Part shown: in pieces, positions 8,140 through 16,877 of the stretch | Layout: each line of letters begins with the position of its first letter | How positions within the stretch are numbered: position 1 is the stretch's first letter | Assembly (NCBI RefSeq): GCF_005144585.1 | Contig: NZ_SSMQ01000022.1 | Location: 103,829-167,828 of the forward strand | Origin: Polyangium fumosum | Lineage (GTDB): Bacteria; Myxococcota_A; Polyangia; Polyangiales; Polyangiaceae | DNA length: 64,000 nucleotides | Direction: 5' to 3' | Program-made: the position numbers and the translations under genes | The notes under the pieces: model-generated | What the model was told of the DNA's origin: nothing | Seen by the model: only the letters and a program-made list of their open reading frames with translations | Database searches by the model: none

Positions 8140-9981
8140 ATGTTGCTTGCGCCGGGGACCGTGATCGCGGGTCGATACCGCATGGAGCGGCCGCTCGCGT
8201 CCGGGGGCATGGGCTCGGTGTGGGTCGGGCGGCACGTCACGCTCCAGACCGACGTCGCGATCAAGTTCATCTCGAACGAGTCGGCCGCGTCCCAGGCCGC
8301 GCGCGCACGCTTCGAGCGTGAGGCCCGCTCGGCGGCGCACCTCCGCCACCCGAACGTCGTCGCGGTCCAGGACTACGGCATCGAGGACGAGACGCCCTAC
8401 CTCGTGATGGAGCTCCTGCGCGGCGAGAGCCTGGAGGAGCGCATCCTCGCGCGGGGCCGGCTCTCGCTCGAAGCGCTCGCGCCGATCGTGCAGCAGATGA
8501 GCCGGGGCCTGCGCAAGGCGCACGAGGCCGGCGTCGTCCACCGCGATCTCAAGCCCGGCAACGTCTTCCTCGCACGGGACGACGACGACGAGGTCGAGGT
8601 CGTGAAGATCCTCGACTTCGGTATCGCCAAGGAGACGGACATGTCCCTCGGCGAAGCCACGAAGACGAGCGAGCTCATGGGCTCGCCGCATTACATGAGC
8701 CCCGAGCAGCTCCGCAGCTCGAAGAAGACCGACGTGCGCAGCGATCTCTGGTCCGTCGGCGTCGTGCTCTACCGCGCGCTCACGGGCAAGATCCCCTTCC
8801 CCGGCGACACGCTCGCCGAGGTGATGGTGCAGGTCTTCTCCGCGCGCGTGCCGCCAGCGACGACGCTCGTGCCGGAGCTGCCGCCCGCGATCGACGCGTT
8901 CTTCCAGCGGGCGCTCGCGCGGAACCCGGACGATCGGTTCCAGTCGATGCGCGAGCTCGCGGAGGCGTTCCAGTCGGTCGCGAGCGGCCGCGGCATGCCG
9001 GCAGCGCCCGCGGCCCCGAGCCCGGCGGACGCCCCGCGTGGCTCGCTCCCGAGCCTCAGCGCGGTCGCGACGCCGCTGCCCGTCGCGCCGCCGATGGGCG
9101 GTGTGCCTGCGGCGCCGTCGTCCTCGCCGGGCATGTTGGCGCCGCCGTTCGTGCCTCCCGCGCCGCCTTCCTCGCGAGGTTTGTCGGCGCCGCAAGCCTT
9201 CGGCCCCACGACGACGCCGCCCGCGGTCGCGCCGCCCCTCACGCCGCCCGTGTCCACGGTGGGTCCGGATGCACCTCCGCCGCTCGTGCCGGGGGGCCCC
9301 ACCGCGCCGCCCGTCTCCGTCCCGACGTTTCCGCCCGCGGACGCCTCGGCCGCGCCGCTCGGCGCCCCGTCCCCGCAGCCGCCCGCGGCCACGCCCTTCC
9401 CGGCGCCGCCGGGTGTCGCCGCGCCGGAGCACGAGGCCCCGGACCCGCTCGACCCGCGTGCGTCCCGACGAACCCGGCAGGTGCAGGCGGCGGTGATCGG
9501 CGTGATCGGCGTGGGACTCCTGCTCGCGATCGTCCTCATCGCGTCGCGCCGATCGCCCGATCCCGACGTCGCGACGACTCCGCCCGAGACGACATCGTCC
9601 GATTCGATGGGCGTGGCCACGGCGGCGGGGACGGCGCTCACGCCGGACGAGATGGCAGCGGCAGTCCCGGACGAAACACCGATCGAAATCCTCGCGGACG
9701 AGGCGATCCCTGCGCCGAGCGCCACCCAAACGTCGCGCCCCGCGGGCTGGACCTGGAAGCCGATCCCGAAGGGCCACGGGCGACTCCTGATCCGCGCCAA
9801 GGGAGGCGCCTGCAAGGTCACCGTCAATGGCGTGTACTACGGTGTGACGCCGATCGACGTGGTGGTGGAGGCAGGAAAGCAACGCGTTTTTTGCCGCATG
9901 CCGACGGGCTCCACGCGATCCAAGGAGCTACGCGCGCCCGAGTTCAAGGTGACCAAGGTCGAGTTCGAAGTGAAGCAATGA
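8140..9981 (+). CDS. Transmembrane Ser/Thr protein kinase with PEGA-like extracellular domain
   Basis: This is a complete Hanks-type kinase: Gly loop ASGGMGSV (20-27), Lys42, HRDLKPGN (134-141), DFG (159-161) and MSPEQ in the activation segment. A Pro/Ala-rich linker of roughly 170 residues follows from about 285. A membrane helix (about 447-465) comes next, then a C-terminal beta domain with a PEGA-like pattern (KVTVNGVYYGVTPIDVVVEAG). It is expected to phosphorylate cytoplasmic targets in response to an envelope signal. All catalytic residues are present. A neighbouring GGDEF-EAL gene suggests a signalling locus. Confidence 0.9.
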   Translation: MLLAPGTVIAGRYRMERPLASGGMGSVWVGRHVTLQTDVAIKFISNESAASQAARARFEREARSAAHLRHPNVVAVQDYGIEDETPYLVMELLRGESLEERILARGRLSLEALAPIVQQMSRGLRKAHEAGVVHRDLKPGNVFLARDDDDEVEVVKILDFGIAKETDMSLGEATKTSELMGSPHYMSPEQLRSSKKTDVRSDLWSVGVVLYRALTGKIPFPGDTLAEVMVQVFSARVPPATTLVPELPPAIDAFFQRALARNPDDRFQSMRELAEAFQSVASGRGMPAAPAAPSPADAPRGSLPSLSAVATPLPVAPPMGGVPAAPSSSPGMLAPPFVPPAPPSSRGLSAPQAFGPTTTPPAVAPPLTPPVSTVGPDAPPPLVPGGPTAPPVSVPTFPPADASAAPLGAPSPQPPAATPFPAPPGVAAPEHEAPDPLDPRASRRTRQVQAAVIGVIGVGLLLAIVLIASRRSPDPDVATTPPETTSSDSMGVATAAGTALTPDEMAAAVPDETPIEILADEAIPAPSATQTSRPAGWTWKPIPKGHGRLLIRAKGGACKVTVNGVYYGVTPIDVVVEAGKQRVFCRMPTGSTRSKELRAPEFKVTKVEFEVKQ

Positions 9982-10054
9982 CGTCGGCCCCGGGCGGCCG
10001 GCCACGCTCGGAATTTGCGGGCGACGAGACGCTAGGCTTTCGCTATAGGTAGTA

Positions 10055-11890
10055 TTGGCCAACGTGACGAGCTCAGATACGAAAAACGATCTGCCCGAGG
10101 AGATCGAGGCAGACCTCGAAGAGGACGACGAGGAGGAGCGCCGCGACACGCGCGAGTGGCGCACCCGCTCGTGGCTGCCGAAGGCGCCGCTCTTCGGGCT
10201 CGACGCGAGCCTGTCGGAGCTCGGCGTGGCGATCCTGGAAGCCGACGCCGAAGGCCGCATCGTGCGCATGAACGCGACCGCGGAGCGGCTGACGGGCGAG
10301 AGCTTCGAAGACAAGCGCGGCGCGCCGCTCGACGAGGTCTTCCGCGTGAGGCCCGTCTCGCCCCCCACGCCGTTCCCCTCCGAGGGCCCGACGAGCGGCC
10401 AGCTCCCTGCGGGCCTGCACGGGCACACGGCCCTCCTGGAGCGGAAAGACGGGCAGATCGTGGCGATTCGCCACGCCACGGGCATCGCTGGCACGGCCGA
10501 GAGCACGCCCGAGCGCGCGGGCAAACTCGTGGTGTTCCGCGACGCGAACGTCGAGCAGCTCCTCTCGCTCCAGATCGCGCGGCAAGCGCGCTACGACGCG
10601 CTGACGGGCCTCTTGAACCGGCACGCCTTCGCGGAGCGCATCGAGCACGCGCTCGCGCAGAGCCGGGAGCGCGGGGTGCGGCACGCGATCGTGTACTTCG
10701 ACCTCGACCGGTTCCGGCTGGTCAACACGACGTGCGGCCACGACGCGGGCGACGACCTGCTCCAGTGGGTGGCGACGCGCCTGCACGAGATCATGGGGCC
10801 GCAGGACGCGGCGGGCCGGATCGGCGGCGACGAGTTCGTCGTGCTGCTCCACGGCCGCGACACGCTCGAAGCCGAGCAGGTCGTGCGCAAGCTCCAGCGG
10901 ACGCTGCACGAGTTCCGCTTCGGCTGGCAGAAGAAGACGTTCCCGGTCGAGGCGAGCATGGGCCTCGTGCCGTTCGGCGCCGAGTTCCACCGCGCGGCGG
11001 AGGTGCTCGGCGCAGCGGATCAGGCTTGCCGGCTGGCGAAGGACAGCGGTCGCGGGCGCCTGCAGATCTACATGAACGACGACCAGGACATGGCGCGGAG
11101 CCGGCGCGCCATGCAGTGGGTCGCGAGCATCCAGCGGCACCTCGCGGACGGCCGCCTGCGCCTCTTCGCGCAGGAGATCCACGCGCTGCCGCCGACGAAG
11201 CGGCGGGGCCTGCATTTCGAGGTCCTCGTGCGCGTGGTCGGCGACGAGGGCCAGCTCGAGTCGCCGGTCGGGATCATCCAGGCGGCCGAGGACAGCCGCA
11301 TGATGGACGAGATCGACCGGTACGTCGTGCAGAGGACGCTGGCGACGCTCGGGGCGCTGCCGAAGGAGCACCTGAAGAACCTGCACACGTGCGCGATCAA
11401 CCTCTCGGCGCTCTCGCTCCTGCGCGAGGGGCTGCTCGATTTCCTCGTCGAGCAGCTCGGCAAGTACAAGGTGCCGGCGACGAAGATTTGCTTCGAGATC
11501 ACGGAGACGGCGGCGTTCGCGAACCTGCAGGAAGTGCTCTGGATGATGCAGGAGCTCGGGGCGATGGGCTGCCGCTTCGCGATCGACGATTTCGGCAGCG
11601 GGCACGCATCCTACGGGTACCTGGAGAGCCTGCCGGTCGATTACGTGAAGATCGACGGCATGTTCGTGCGGAGCATGCTGGACAGCCCGCTCCACCGGGC
11701 GATCGTGGAGAGCGTGCAGCGCATCGGCGGGATGCTGGGGATCGAGACGGTGGCCGAATCGGTCGAGACGCAGCCGATGGCGGACATGCTCTCGAACATG
11801 GGCATTCATTATGCCCAGGGCTGGCTCTACGGAAAACCGAAGCCCATCAGCGACGTGCTGGCCACGCTGGTGCTGCCGGGCGGGAAGTGA
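10055..11890 (+). CDS. PAS-GGDEF-EAL cyclic-di-GMP signalling protein
   Basis: The start is TTG at 10055, or GTG at 10064; neither has a strong ribosome site. Domains in order: acidic tail, PAS-like domain (about 50-165), GGDEF domain with intact GGDEF (about 256-260), then an EAL-type domain. The first motif of the EAL domain reads EVL (about 389). Other phosphodiesterase positions look conserved (CAINLS, FEITET, DDFGSG, VKIDG). No RxxD inhibitory site precedes GGDEF; the position reads GPQD. It may make and/or degrade c-di-GMP. No membrane segment is visible, so it is probably cytoplasmic. Confidence 0.88.
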   Translation: MANVTSSDTKNDLPEEIEADLEEDDEEERRDTREWRTRSWLPKAPLFGLDASLSELGVAILEADAEGRIVRMNATAERLTGESFEDKRGAPLDEVFRVRPVSPPTPFPSEGPTSGQLPAGLHGHTALLERKDGQIVAIRHATGIAGTAESTPERAGKLVVFRDANVEQLLSLQIARQARYDALTGLLNRHAFAERIEHALAQSRERGVRHAIVYFDLDRFRLVNTTCGHDAGDDLLQWVATRLHEIMGPQDAAGRIGGDEFVVLLHGRDTLEAEQVVRKLQRTLHEFRFGWQKKTFPVEASMGLVPFGAEFHRAAEVLGAADQACRLAKDSGRGRLQIYMNDDQDMARSRRAMQWVASIQRHLADGRLRLFAQEIHALPPTKRRGLHFEVLVRVVGDEGQLESPVGIIQAAEDSRMMDEIDRYVVQRTLATLGALPKEHLKNLHTCAINLSALSLLREGLLDFLVEQLGKYKVPATKICFEITETAAFANLQEVLWMMQELGAMGCRFAIDDFGSGHASYGYLESLPVDYVKIDGMFVRSMLDSPLHRAIVESVQRIGGMLGIETVAESVETQPMADMLSNMGIHYAQGWLYGKPKPISDVLATLVLPGGK

Positions 11891-11891
11891 T

Positions 11892-12329
11892 CTACGGGCA
11901 CTCGCCCGTGACTGAATCGGTCATTCCCGTCCCCAGGTTGCACATGACCTCGTAGTTGCACGTGGCGCTCGCGAAGGAGCACGACAAGGCAAGGTTGTTG
12001 TCCTGGCAATACGACTCGATGCATTCGATCCCGGGATCGGTGGGCGGCGCGGCGGGCGGGCCGGCGGCGCTGGCCCAGGAATCACAGACGAGCTTGCCGT
12101 TCTCGCAGGCGCACTCGTAGCCCCATTCGATGAAGTTGAGCTTGCACGTCTCGCCGACCTGACACCCCACGTCCTGCCCGCAGCGCTTGGTCGCGCCTGC
12201 GAGCGAGCCGCCCGTGCCTCCGGAGCCGTCCGAGGAGCTCCCTCCCTCGTCGCCGCACGCCACGAACAGGAGCAGGCCGGCCGTCATGGCCAGGAGGGCC
12301 CGCAAAGGAATCTTCGTAAGAAAAGCCAT
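11892..12329 (-). CDS. Small Cys-rich lipoprotein
   Basis: The start at MAFLTKIPLRALL (12329) is supported by a GAGGGAG ribosome site. The 145-residue product has a lipobox (LLFVAC), a Ser/Gly linker (SSSDGSGGTGGS) and a body with about 12 cysteines. It ends one base from the convergent GGDEF-EAL gene and lies 14 bases downstream of the AlkA-type gene. Probably a surface-anchored disulphide-rich protein; function unknown. Confidence 0.7.
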   Translation of the reverse strand: MAFLTKIPLRALLAMTAGLLLFVACGDEGGSSSDGSGGTGGSLAGATKRCGQDVGCQVGETCKLNFIEWGYECACENGKLVCDSWASAAGPPAAPPTDPGIECIESYCQDNNLALSCSFASATCNYEVMCNLGTGMTDSVTGECP

Positions 12330-12343
12330 GGTTCGTCTCCCTC

Positions 12344-12994
12344 TCATTTCTTGGTTTCGTGAAGCCTCCAGAGGTACCAGCAAGCAATCGAGCGATAAGG
12401 CCTCCAGGGGCGCGCGAGCTTGACCATTCGTTCGGGCGTCGGATCCTTCCGGAGGCCGTGGAGCTTCATCATGCCCTTCTGGATGCCGAGATCCGCGACG
12501 GGGAGCACGTCGGGCCGGCCGAGGCGAAAGATCAAGAACATCTCCGCGGTCCAGCGCCCGATGCCTTTGACGCGCCGCAGGCGCTCGATCACGGCCTCGT
12601 CGTCGAGCGCGGGCAGCTCATCGAGCACGAGCGTGCCGTCGAGGAGCTTTTCGCAAAGGTCCCGGATGAACTTGACCTTGGACCCCGACAAACCGCAGGC
12701 CCGGAGCGCCTGTTCCTCGACGCGGAGGAGCTCGGCGGGCGGGAGCAGCTTTCCTCCGCCGATCGCGAGGACGCGCGCGAAGATGGTATCGGAGGCCTTC
12801 ACGGAGAGCTGCTGGCTGACGATCGACTCGACGATGGCCTCGAAAAACCCGGGCGTATGAAACGGCCCGCTCGTCTGGGCGGCGGCGCCGAGACGGCAAG
12901 GGCCGACGGTCTGGATGAGGTCGGCGAGGCGGGGATCGGCGGTGGAGAGGAAGCGGAGGGCCTCGGCGTGGGGATCGGGGGCGGTCGTGGTCAT
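12344..12994 (-). CDS. DNA-3-methyladenine glycosylase II (AlkA family)
   Basis: This 216-residue protein removes alkylated bases from DNA in base-excision repair. It shows the helix-hairpin-helix-GPD core: hairpin VKGIGRWTAE (about 142-151), then the catalytic Asp in PVADLGI (Asp168). An upstream IVSQQLSVKA helix is typical of the family. The start ATG at 12994 overlaps the stop of the small upstream ORF (ATGA), which supports it. Length fits the short bacterial members that lack the N-terminal AlkA domain. Confidence 0.9.
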   Translation of the reverse strand: MTTTAPDPHAEALRFLSTADPRLADLIQTVGPCRLGAAAQTSGPFHTPGFFEAIVESIVSQQLSVKASDTIFARVLAIGGGKLLPPAELLRVEEQALRACGLSGSKVKFIRDLCEKLLDGTLVLDELPALDDEAVIERLRRVKGIGRWTAEMFLIFRLGRPDVLPVADLGIQKGMMKLHGLRKDPTPERMVKLARPWRPYRSIACWYLWRLHETKK

Positions 12995-13206
12995 GGGGCG
13001 GTCATCATACCCAAAAAGATATCGTTTGTCGTGACGGCGGTGTACGACAAACCGCCGAGGTCGGCGGGCGCGTTCAAACCTCCAGCGTGTCCGCATTCTT
13101 CCTTCACGAGAAACGCGCGCGTGCCAGGGAGCGGCACGATCCCGTCCTGGAAAAACTCCGAGGGCTTTACTTTCCCCGCCTCCGAAAACTCGCTCCCAGA
13201 TCCCAC
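12991..13206 (-). CDS. Small hypothetical protein coupled to the AlkA-type gene
   Basis: A 71-residue frame begins with GTG at 13206, inside the 3' end of the solute-binding-like gene (40-base overlap). It ends with a TGA sharing ATGA with the AlkA start. The sequence looks like real protein rather than shadow (for example FFQDGIVPLPGTRAFLVKEE and GGLSYTAVTTNDIFLG). It has no signal peptide or known motif. The start is uncertain because the GGGGAGG lies almost directly against the GTG. If it is real, the AlkA gene is translationally coupled to it. Confidence 0.5.
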   Translation of the reverse strand: MGSGSEFSEAGKVKPSEFFQDGIVPLPGTRAFLVKEECGHAGGLNAPADLGGLSYTAVTTNDIFLGMMTAP

Positions 13207-14537
13207 CCCTCCCCGCCCCGCGCGAGCACGAGCTCAGGCATCAATCCTCCCACCACCCGCAGCTCCCCGAGCACGCCGACCCGCAAGCTATGCGTCAACG
13301 CCCGCGCCGATGCATTCGGCGCGAGCTTCGGCGGCTTCATCGCGAGGTCCTTCGCCCGCGCCGGGTCGTCCGCCGTCGCCAGCGATAACAAGGCCCCGAG
13401 GGGGCCCGGCTGCGAGGGGCGCACGATGTCGATCGAAAGCGTCACCTGCCCCCGCGCCCGGCGCCGGCCGAGCTCCACGCGCGGGATCGTCGAGACCGTC
13501 ACCTCGTGCCCCGGCCGCGACAAGATTGGCGCGAGCGTCCGCGCCACCTCGACGAGGTGCGCCGAGGCTTCGTCCACCAAAAGCTCCGCCGGCGGCCCGC
13601 CCCAGCCCGGATCTCCATTGGCAGGCGGGAGGGGTCCGAGCCCGAGGTGCGACAAACGCTCCGGCGGAACCGCGTCCACGAGCCGCTGCGCGACCGATGG
13701 CGCGCCAAAGCTGCCGGCCTGCGGGCCCATCTGCAAGACGATCCACGCGGCGCGGCCGAGGTCGAAACGGATAGCGCCTTTGCGTTCGCCGTGCAGGCCG
13801 AGCCCGAGCCAGCCCACGTCGTCCCGCTCCGCTTCGAATCGTCGCAACGACGTCGCCAGGTCGTCCGCGCGCGCGACCTCGATCCCATCGAGAAACGCCG
13901 CGCCCCGCGCCGCGAAAGGATTTTTCGAAAGGACGAGCCCGCGCTCGCCGCATTCCGCGCGGAATGCGCCCGTCCCGTCCGGCGCGCTCGGATCGAATTT
14001 CTGCGGCACCACCGCGGCGAGCGGCGAGGCGAGCGCGCGGGCGAGCTTGTGCGGGTCGGTCGTGCCAAACACCATCGCCAGCGGGTCCTTCGGGTAAGGC
14101 GTGGGCTTCGGGACCTCCGCGAGGAGCCCCGCCGCGCCTCGGCTGCGGGCGCGTTCGATCGAGAAGATCACGTCCGCCGCGCCGAGCGTCTCCTTGCGCG
14201 CCGTGCGCAGGCCCTCGCGCAGCCGCACGACCGTGCCGAGCGCCTCCCTCGAAGGGAGCGATTGCGCGAGCGCCGGGGCCGGGTGGCCCGCGGCGTCCAG
14301 CGTGTAGAGCGGATCGGCGATCGCCGCGCCGAAAAGCGCCGCGGTCGGGTCGCGCAGGTCATGGGGATCGATCGAGCGCGTGGGCCAGGGCAGGTGCAGC
14401 GAGAACCGGCCGCCATGCGGGGTGCGGCCGAGCGCCGCGGCGGAAGGCGTCGCGGCCACGAGCGCGCTCGCCACGGAGGCGCCGAGGAATGCGCGCCTGG
14501 ACAAACGATTGTCCCCGCCGAACATTTCGCCGCTCAT
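13167..14537 (-). CDS. Tat-exported extracellular solute-binding-like protein (family 5)
   Basis: The start at 14537 (MSGEMFGGDNRL) shares ATGA with the stop of the upstream VCBS gene, which decides it. The 456-residue protein has a twin-arginine signal (RLSRRAFLGAS, then a hydrophobic stretch to SAAALG). Its body resembles peptide/nickel-type binding proteins (SIDPHDL near the N-terminus; TVVRLREGLR; AADVIFSIERARS). No ABC permease or ATPase gene is nearby, so a transport role is doubtful; it may bind a ligand for another purpose. Confidence 0.65.
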   Translation of the reverse strand: MSGEMFGGDNRLSRRAFLGASVASALVAATPSAAALGRTPHGGRFSLHLPWPTRSIDPHDLRDPTAALFGAAIADPLYTLDAAGHPAPALAQSLPSREALGTVVRLREGLRTARKETLGAADVIFSIERARSRGAAGLLAEVPKPTPYPKDPLAMVFGTTDPHKLARALASPLAAVVPQKFDPSAPDGTGAFRAECGERGLVLSKNPFAARGAAFLDGIEVARADDLATSLRRFEAERDDVGWLGLGLHGERKGAIRFDLGRAAWIVLQMGPQAGSFGAPSVAQRLVDAVPPERLSHLGLGPLPPANGDPGWGGPPAELLVDEASAHLVEVARTLAPILSRPGHEVTVSTIPRVELGRRRARGQVTLSIDIVRPSQPGPLGALLSLATADDPARAKDLAMKPPKLAPNASARALTHSLRVGVLGELRVVGGLMPELVLARGGEGWDLGASFRRRGK

Positions 14538-15976
14538 CGGACCACCCATATCTCGTCCGCGGTGGCGACCACGAACGGCGCGCGCCCCGGGCCATCGGGA
14601 GGACACACCGCGAGCGCACGCACGCCCGCCGCGGCCGGAAGGCGCAGGAACTCGCGTGGCCTCCCCGCCTCCCCCGCCGCCGCGCGCGCCCACGTGCGCA
14701 CGACGACCGCGTCGTCCAGCGCATCCGCCACGTCGAGCCCGCTCAGGATCTCCGGATCGCCGTCCTGATCGAGGTCGCCCACCGCGAGCTGCGCGCCCGC
14801 GCCGGTGATCGTCTCGACGTGCCCCGCGTCATCGCGCACCTCGACCGTGCCGCGATCGTTCCGCGCCGCGAGCACAGTGAAGCGCTGCCCTCGCGGCGTC
14901 ACGAGCGAGGCCGCGGCGAGCACGTCGAAGTTGCCGGCGATCGCCGGCGCGATCACCGTTTCTCCCGACCAACAAGGCACGAGCGGGCCCGTGAGCCACC
15001 CCGACGCGACGCGCGCACAGCCGCTCGCCTCGCCCGAGGAGACGGGCAAACCCGCGACCGGCGCGACGACGACGAGCTCGGCGTCGAGGCGCAACGCCTT
15101 CGCGCGATCCGACACGCCGACGTCGACGAACCACGCGACAGCGTCCCCTTCGTCCCTTCGCTCGACGAGCCCCGCGAGGCCGATCGGCTCGCGCAGCGGG
15201 GACAAGTGCAGCGGCGAGAGGTCCGACCACGAGCGCGAGCGCAGCGGGAGCACCTTGCCCTCGCGGAGCCGCAACGTCGTCACGCGGCGGCGGCTCGTGC
15301 TCAGGATCTCCAGGGCGCCGTCGCCGTCGATGTCGCCACACGCGAGGGCCACGACGTCGGACTCGAAGTTCTGGCCCCGCGTGACGTTCGCCTTCGCGAG
15401 CGGCACCGCTTCGAGGAAGCTGCGGATCTCGGCGTCGAGCGGCGCCTCGGCAAACGCGTGCGCGAAGGGGCCCGGCTCGGGATCACGAATGCGCGCCCAT
15501 ACGGTGCGCGGGACCGGAAAGACGTCGGCCGTGACGCGGAGCTTTCCGCCGCGGATCTCGACGAGGAGGTGCACGAACGAGCGCTCGCCGCGCGCCGCCA
15601 CGCGCGCGTCCGCGAGCGGGAGCGGGGTCGGGTGCGCGGAGCTGCCCGCGCCGAGGCGACCCGCGAGGAGCGAGGCGATCCGGGTCGTGAGCTCGGCCCC
15701 GCGCGGCGCCGGCGTGTCCGAGGCGAGCGGCGCGGCGATGACGCGCGCGGGAAGAAGCAAAACGGGCGCCAGATCCGCAGCAAGAGACTCGACCACGCGG
15801 GCGACCGAGGCGCGCGGCAGGCGCGGCGCGGCGGGCGGAGGCGAAGGGTTCGTCGGGGTGGGGTTTGCCGGCGGAGGGTTCGTCTTGGCCGGCGCGGGGG
15901 GCGCGGCGGGCTTGTTCGGCTGGGCGCCGCTGTTTCGCGGGACGAACAGGGCGAGGACGATCGCCGAGACAAACAT
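14534..15976 (-). CDS. Exported FG-GAP/VCBS-repeat protein
   Basis: The start is set at MFVSAIVLALFVP (15976), giving 480 residues with a signal-like N-terminus and a Pro/Asn-rich linker (about 25-50). Two Ca-binding-type loops are visible: GDIDGDGALEIL (about 212) and GDLDQDGDPEIL (about 415). These are typical of FG-GAP/VCBS beta-propellers. It overlaps the Tat-exported protein by 4 bases, so the two are made together and may act together in the periplasm. Confidence 0.65.
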   Translation of the reverse strand: MFVSAIVLALFVPRNSGAQPNKPAAPPAPAKTNPPPANPTPTNPSPPPAAPRLPRASVARVVESLAADLAPVLLLPARVIAAPLASDTPAPRGAELTTRIASLLAGRLGAGSSAHPTPLPLADARVAARGERSFVHLLVEIRGGKLRVTADVFPVPRTVWARIRDPEPGPFAHAFAEAPLDAEIRSFLEAVPLAKANVTRGQNFESDVVALACGDIDGDGALEILSTSRRRVTTLRLREGKVLPLRSRSWSDLSPLHLSPLREPIGLAGLVERRDEGDAVAWFVDVGVSDRAKALRLDAELVVVAPVAGLPVSSGEASGCARVASGWLTGPLVPCWSGETVIAPAIAGNFDVLAAASLVTPRGQRFTVLAARNDRGTVEVRDDAGHVETITGAGAQLAVGDLDQDGDPEILSGLDVADALDDAVVVRTWARAAAGEAGRPREFLRLPAAAGVRALAVCPPDGPGRAPFVVATADEIWVVR

Positions 15977-16073
15977 GCCATGCGCGCGCTCACGCGGGCG
16001 CGTCCCCTCGGTGCGTAGCGGCAGGCCGGCCACGCGATCAGAATAGGCGACGGGGAGGCGCGTGGCTATGGGA

Positions 16074-16832
16074 TCAACGCGACCGCTCGGTCGACGGCGC
16101 GGCGTCCTCTTCCTCGGGCAAACCCGCGAGCCTGCGCGCCGTCGGGCGGATCCCCTCGGCGAGCGCGGCGTGCCCCGCGAGCGCATAAAGGCCGCAGGCC
16201 GCCTCGGTGACGCCCTGGTACGTGGAGAGCCACCGGGCCATCGCGAGGTTCTTCGTGCTTTGCGAGAGGACGGCCTCGCGTTTCTCGCGGTCGACGTCCG
16301 CGAGCGCGCGCCGAAAGTCCGCGATGGCGAACCCGAGGTCCTCGGCGACGGCGAGCGGCGCGATGGCGAGGCTCCTGATCTTCGGCGGCTCGACGAGCGG
16401 TCGATCCCGGAGGAGGCGCTCGACGGCGCTCGCCACGCGGAGGAGGACCTCGGGGTCGTCGGGGATCTGCGAGGGAATGCCGTACGCGGCGGCGACGGGC
16501 ACGCCGTAGGTGCTCGCGAGCGTGGTGCGGAGCGAGAGGAGCAGGGCCTTCAAGACCTCATGGCGCTCCTCGGCAAGCGCGCGCGGGGCGTCGTCGTCCG
16601 CGAGCTCGCGCGTGTGCGCGAGATCGGCCGCGAACATCGCCTCGGTCGAGCGCGCGAGCAGGTCGCGCAGCGCGTGGAGGAATCCGGCCACGGTGACGTC
16701 GCGGGGCGGGCCCTCCGGGAAGAGCGCGGCTTCGAGCTCCCTGGCGATATCGGGGGTGTGCTCGTTCAAGGAGGCGAGCACGGTGCGGCTGATGGCGACG
16801 CGATCCGCGATGATCTTGGAGGGTTGCGACAT
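16074..16832 (-). CDS. Helical hypothetical protein
   Basis: This 252-residue protein is rich in Ala, Leu, Glu and Arg and predicts as almost all helix, without a signal peptide or membrane segment. No active-site motif was recognised. It lies between the exporter gene (45 bases upstream) and the VCBS gene on the same strand, so it probably belongs to the same transcript. The ATG at 16832 has a clean signal-free start (MSQPSKIIADRV). Confidence 0.6.
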   Translation of the reverse strand: MSQPSKIIADRVAISRTVLASLNEHTPDIARELEAALFPEGPPRDVTVAGFLHALRDLLARSTEAMFAADLAHTRELADDDAPRALAEERHEVLKALLLSLRTTLASTYGVPVAAAYGIPSQIPDDPEVLLRVASAVERLLRDRPLVEPPKIRSLAIAPLAVAEDLGFAIADFRRALADVDREKREAVLSQSTKNLAMARWLSTYQGVTEAACGLYALAGHAALAEGIRPTARRLAGLPEEEDAAPSTERSR

Positions 16833-16877
16833 GGGAAGAAGCTATGGATACCGCCCCGCGGGCAGCCTGAGAAGACC

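Noticed and set aside
7450..9882. 810-residue antisense ORF opposite the kinase
   Set aside because: Arg/Gly-rich shadow of the Pro-rich linker; no motif, and the sense gene has a full kinase core.
13167..14537. A complete ABC peptide transporter
   Set aside because: Only a binding-protein-like gene is present; no permease or ATPase gene is adjacent.
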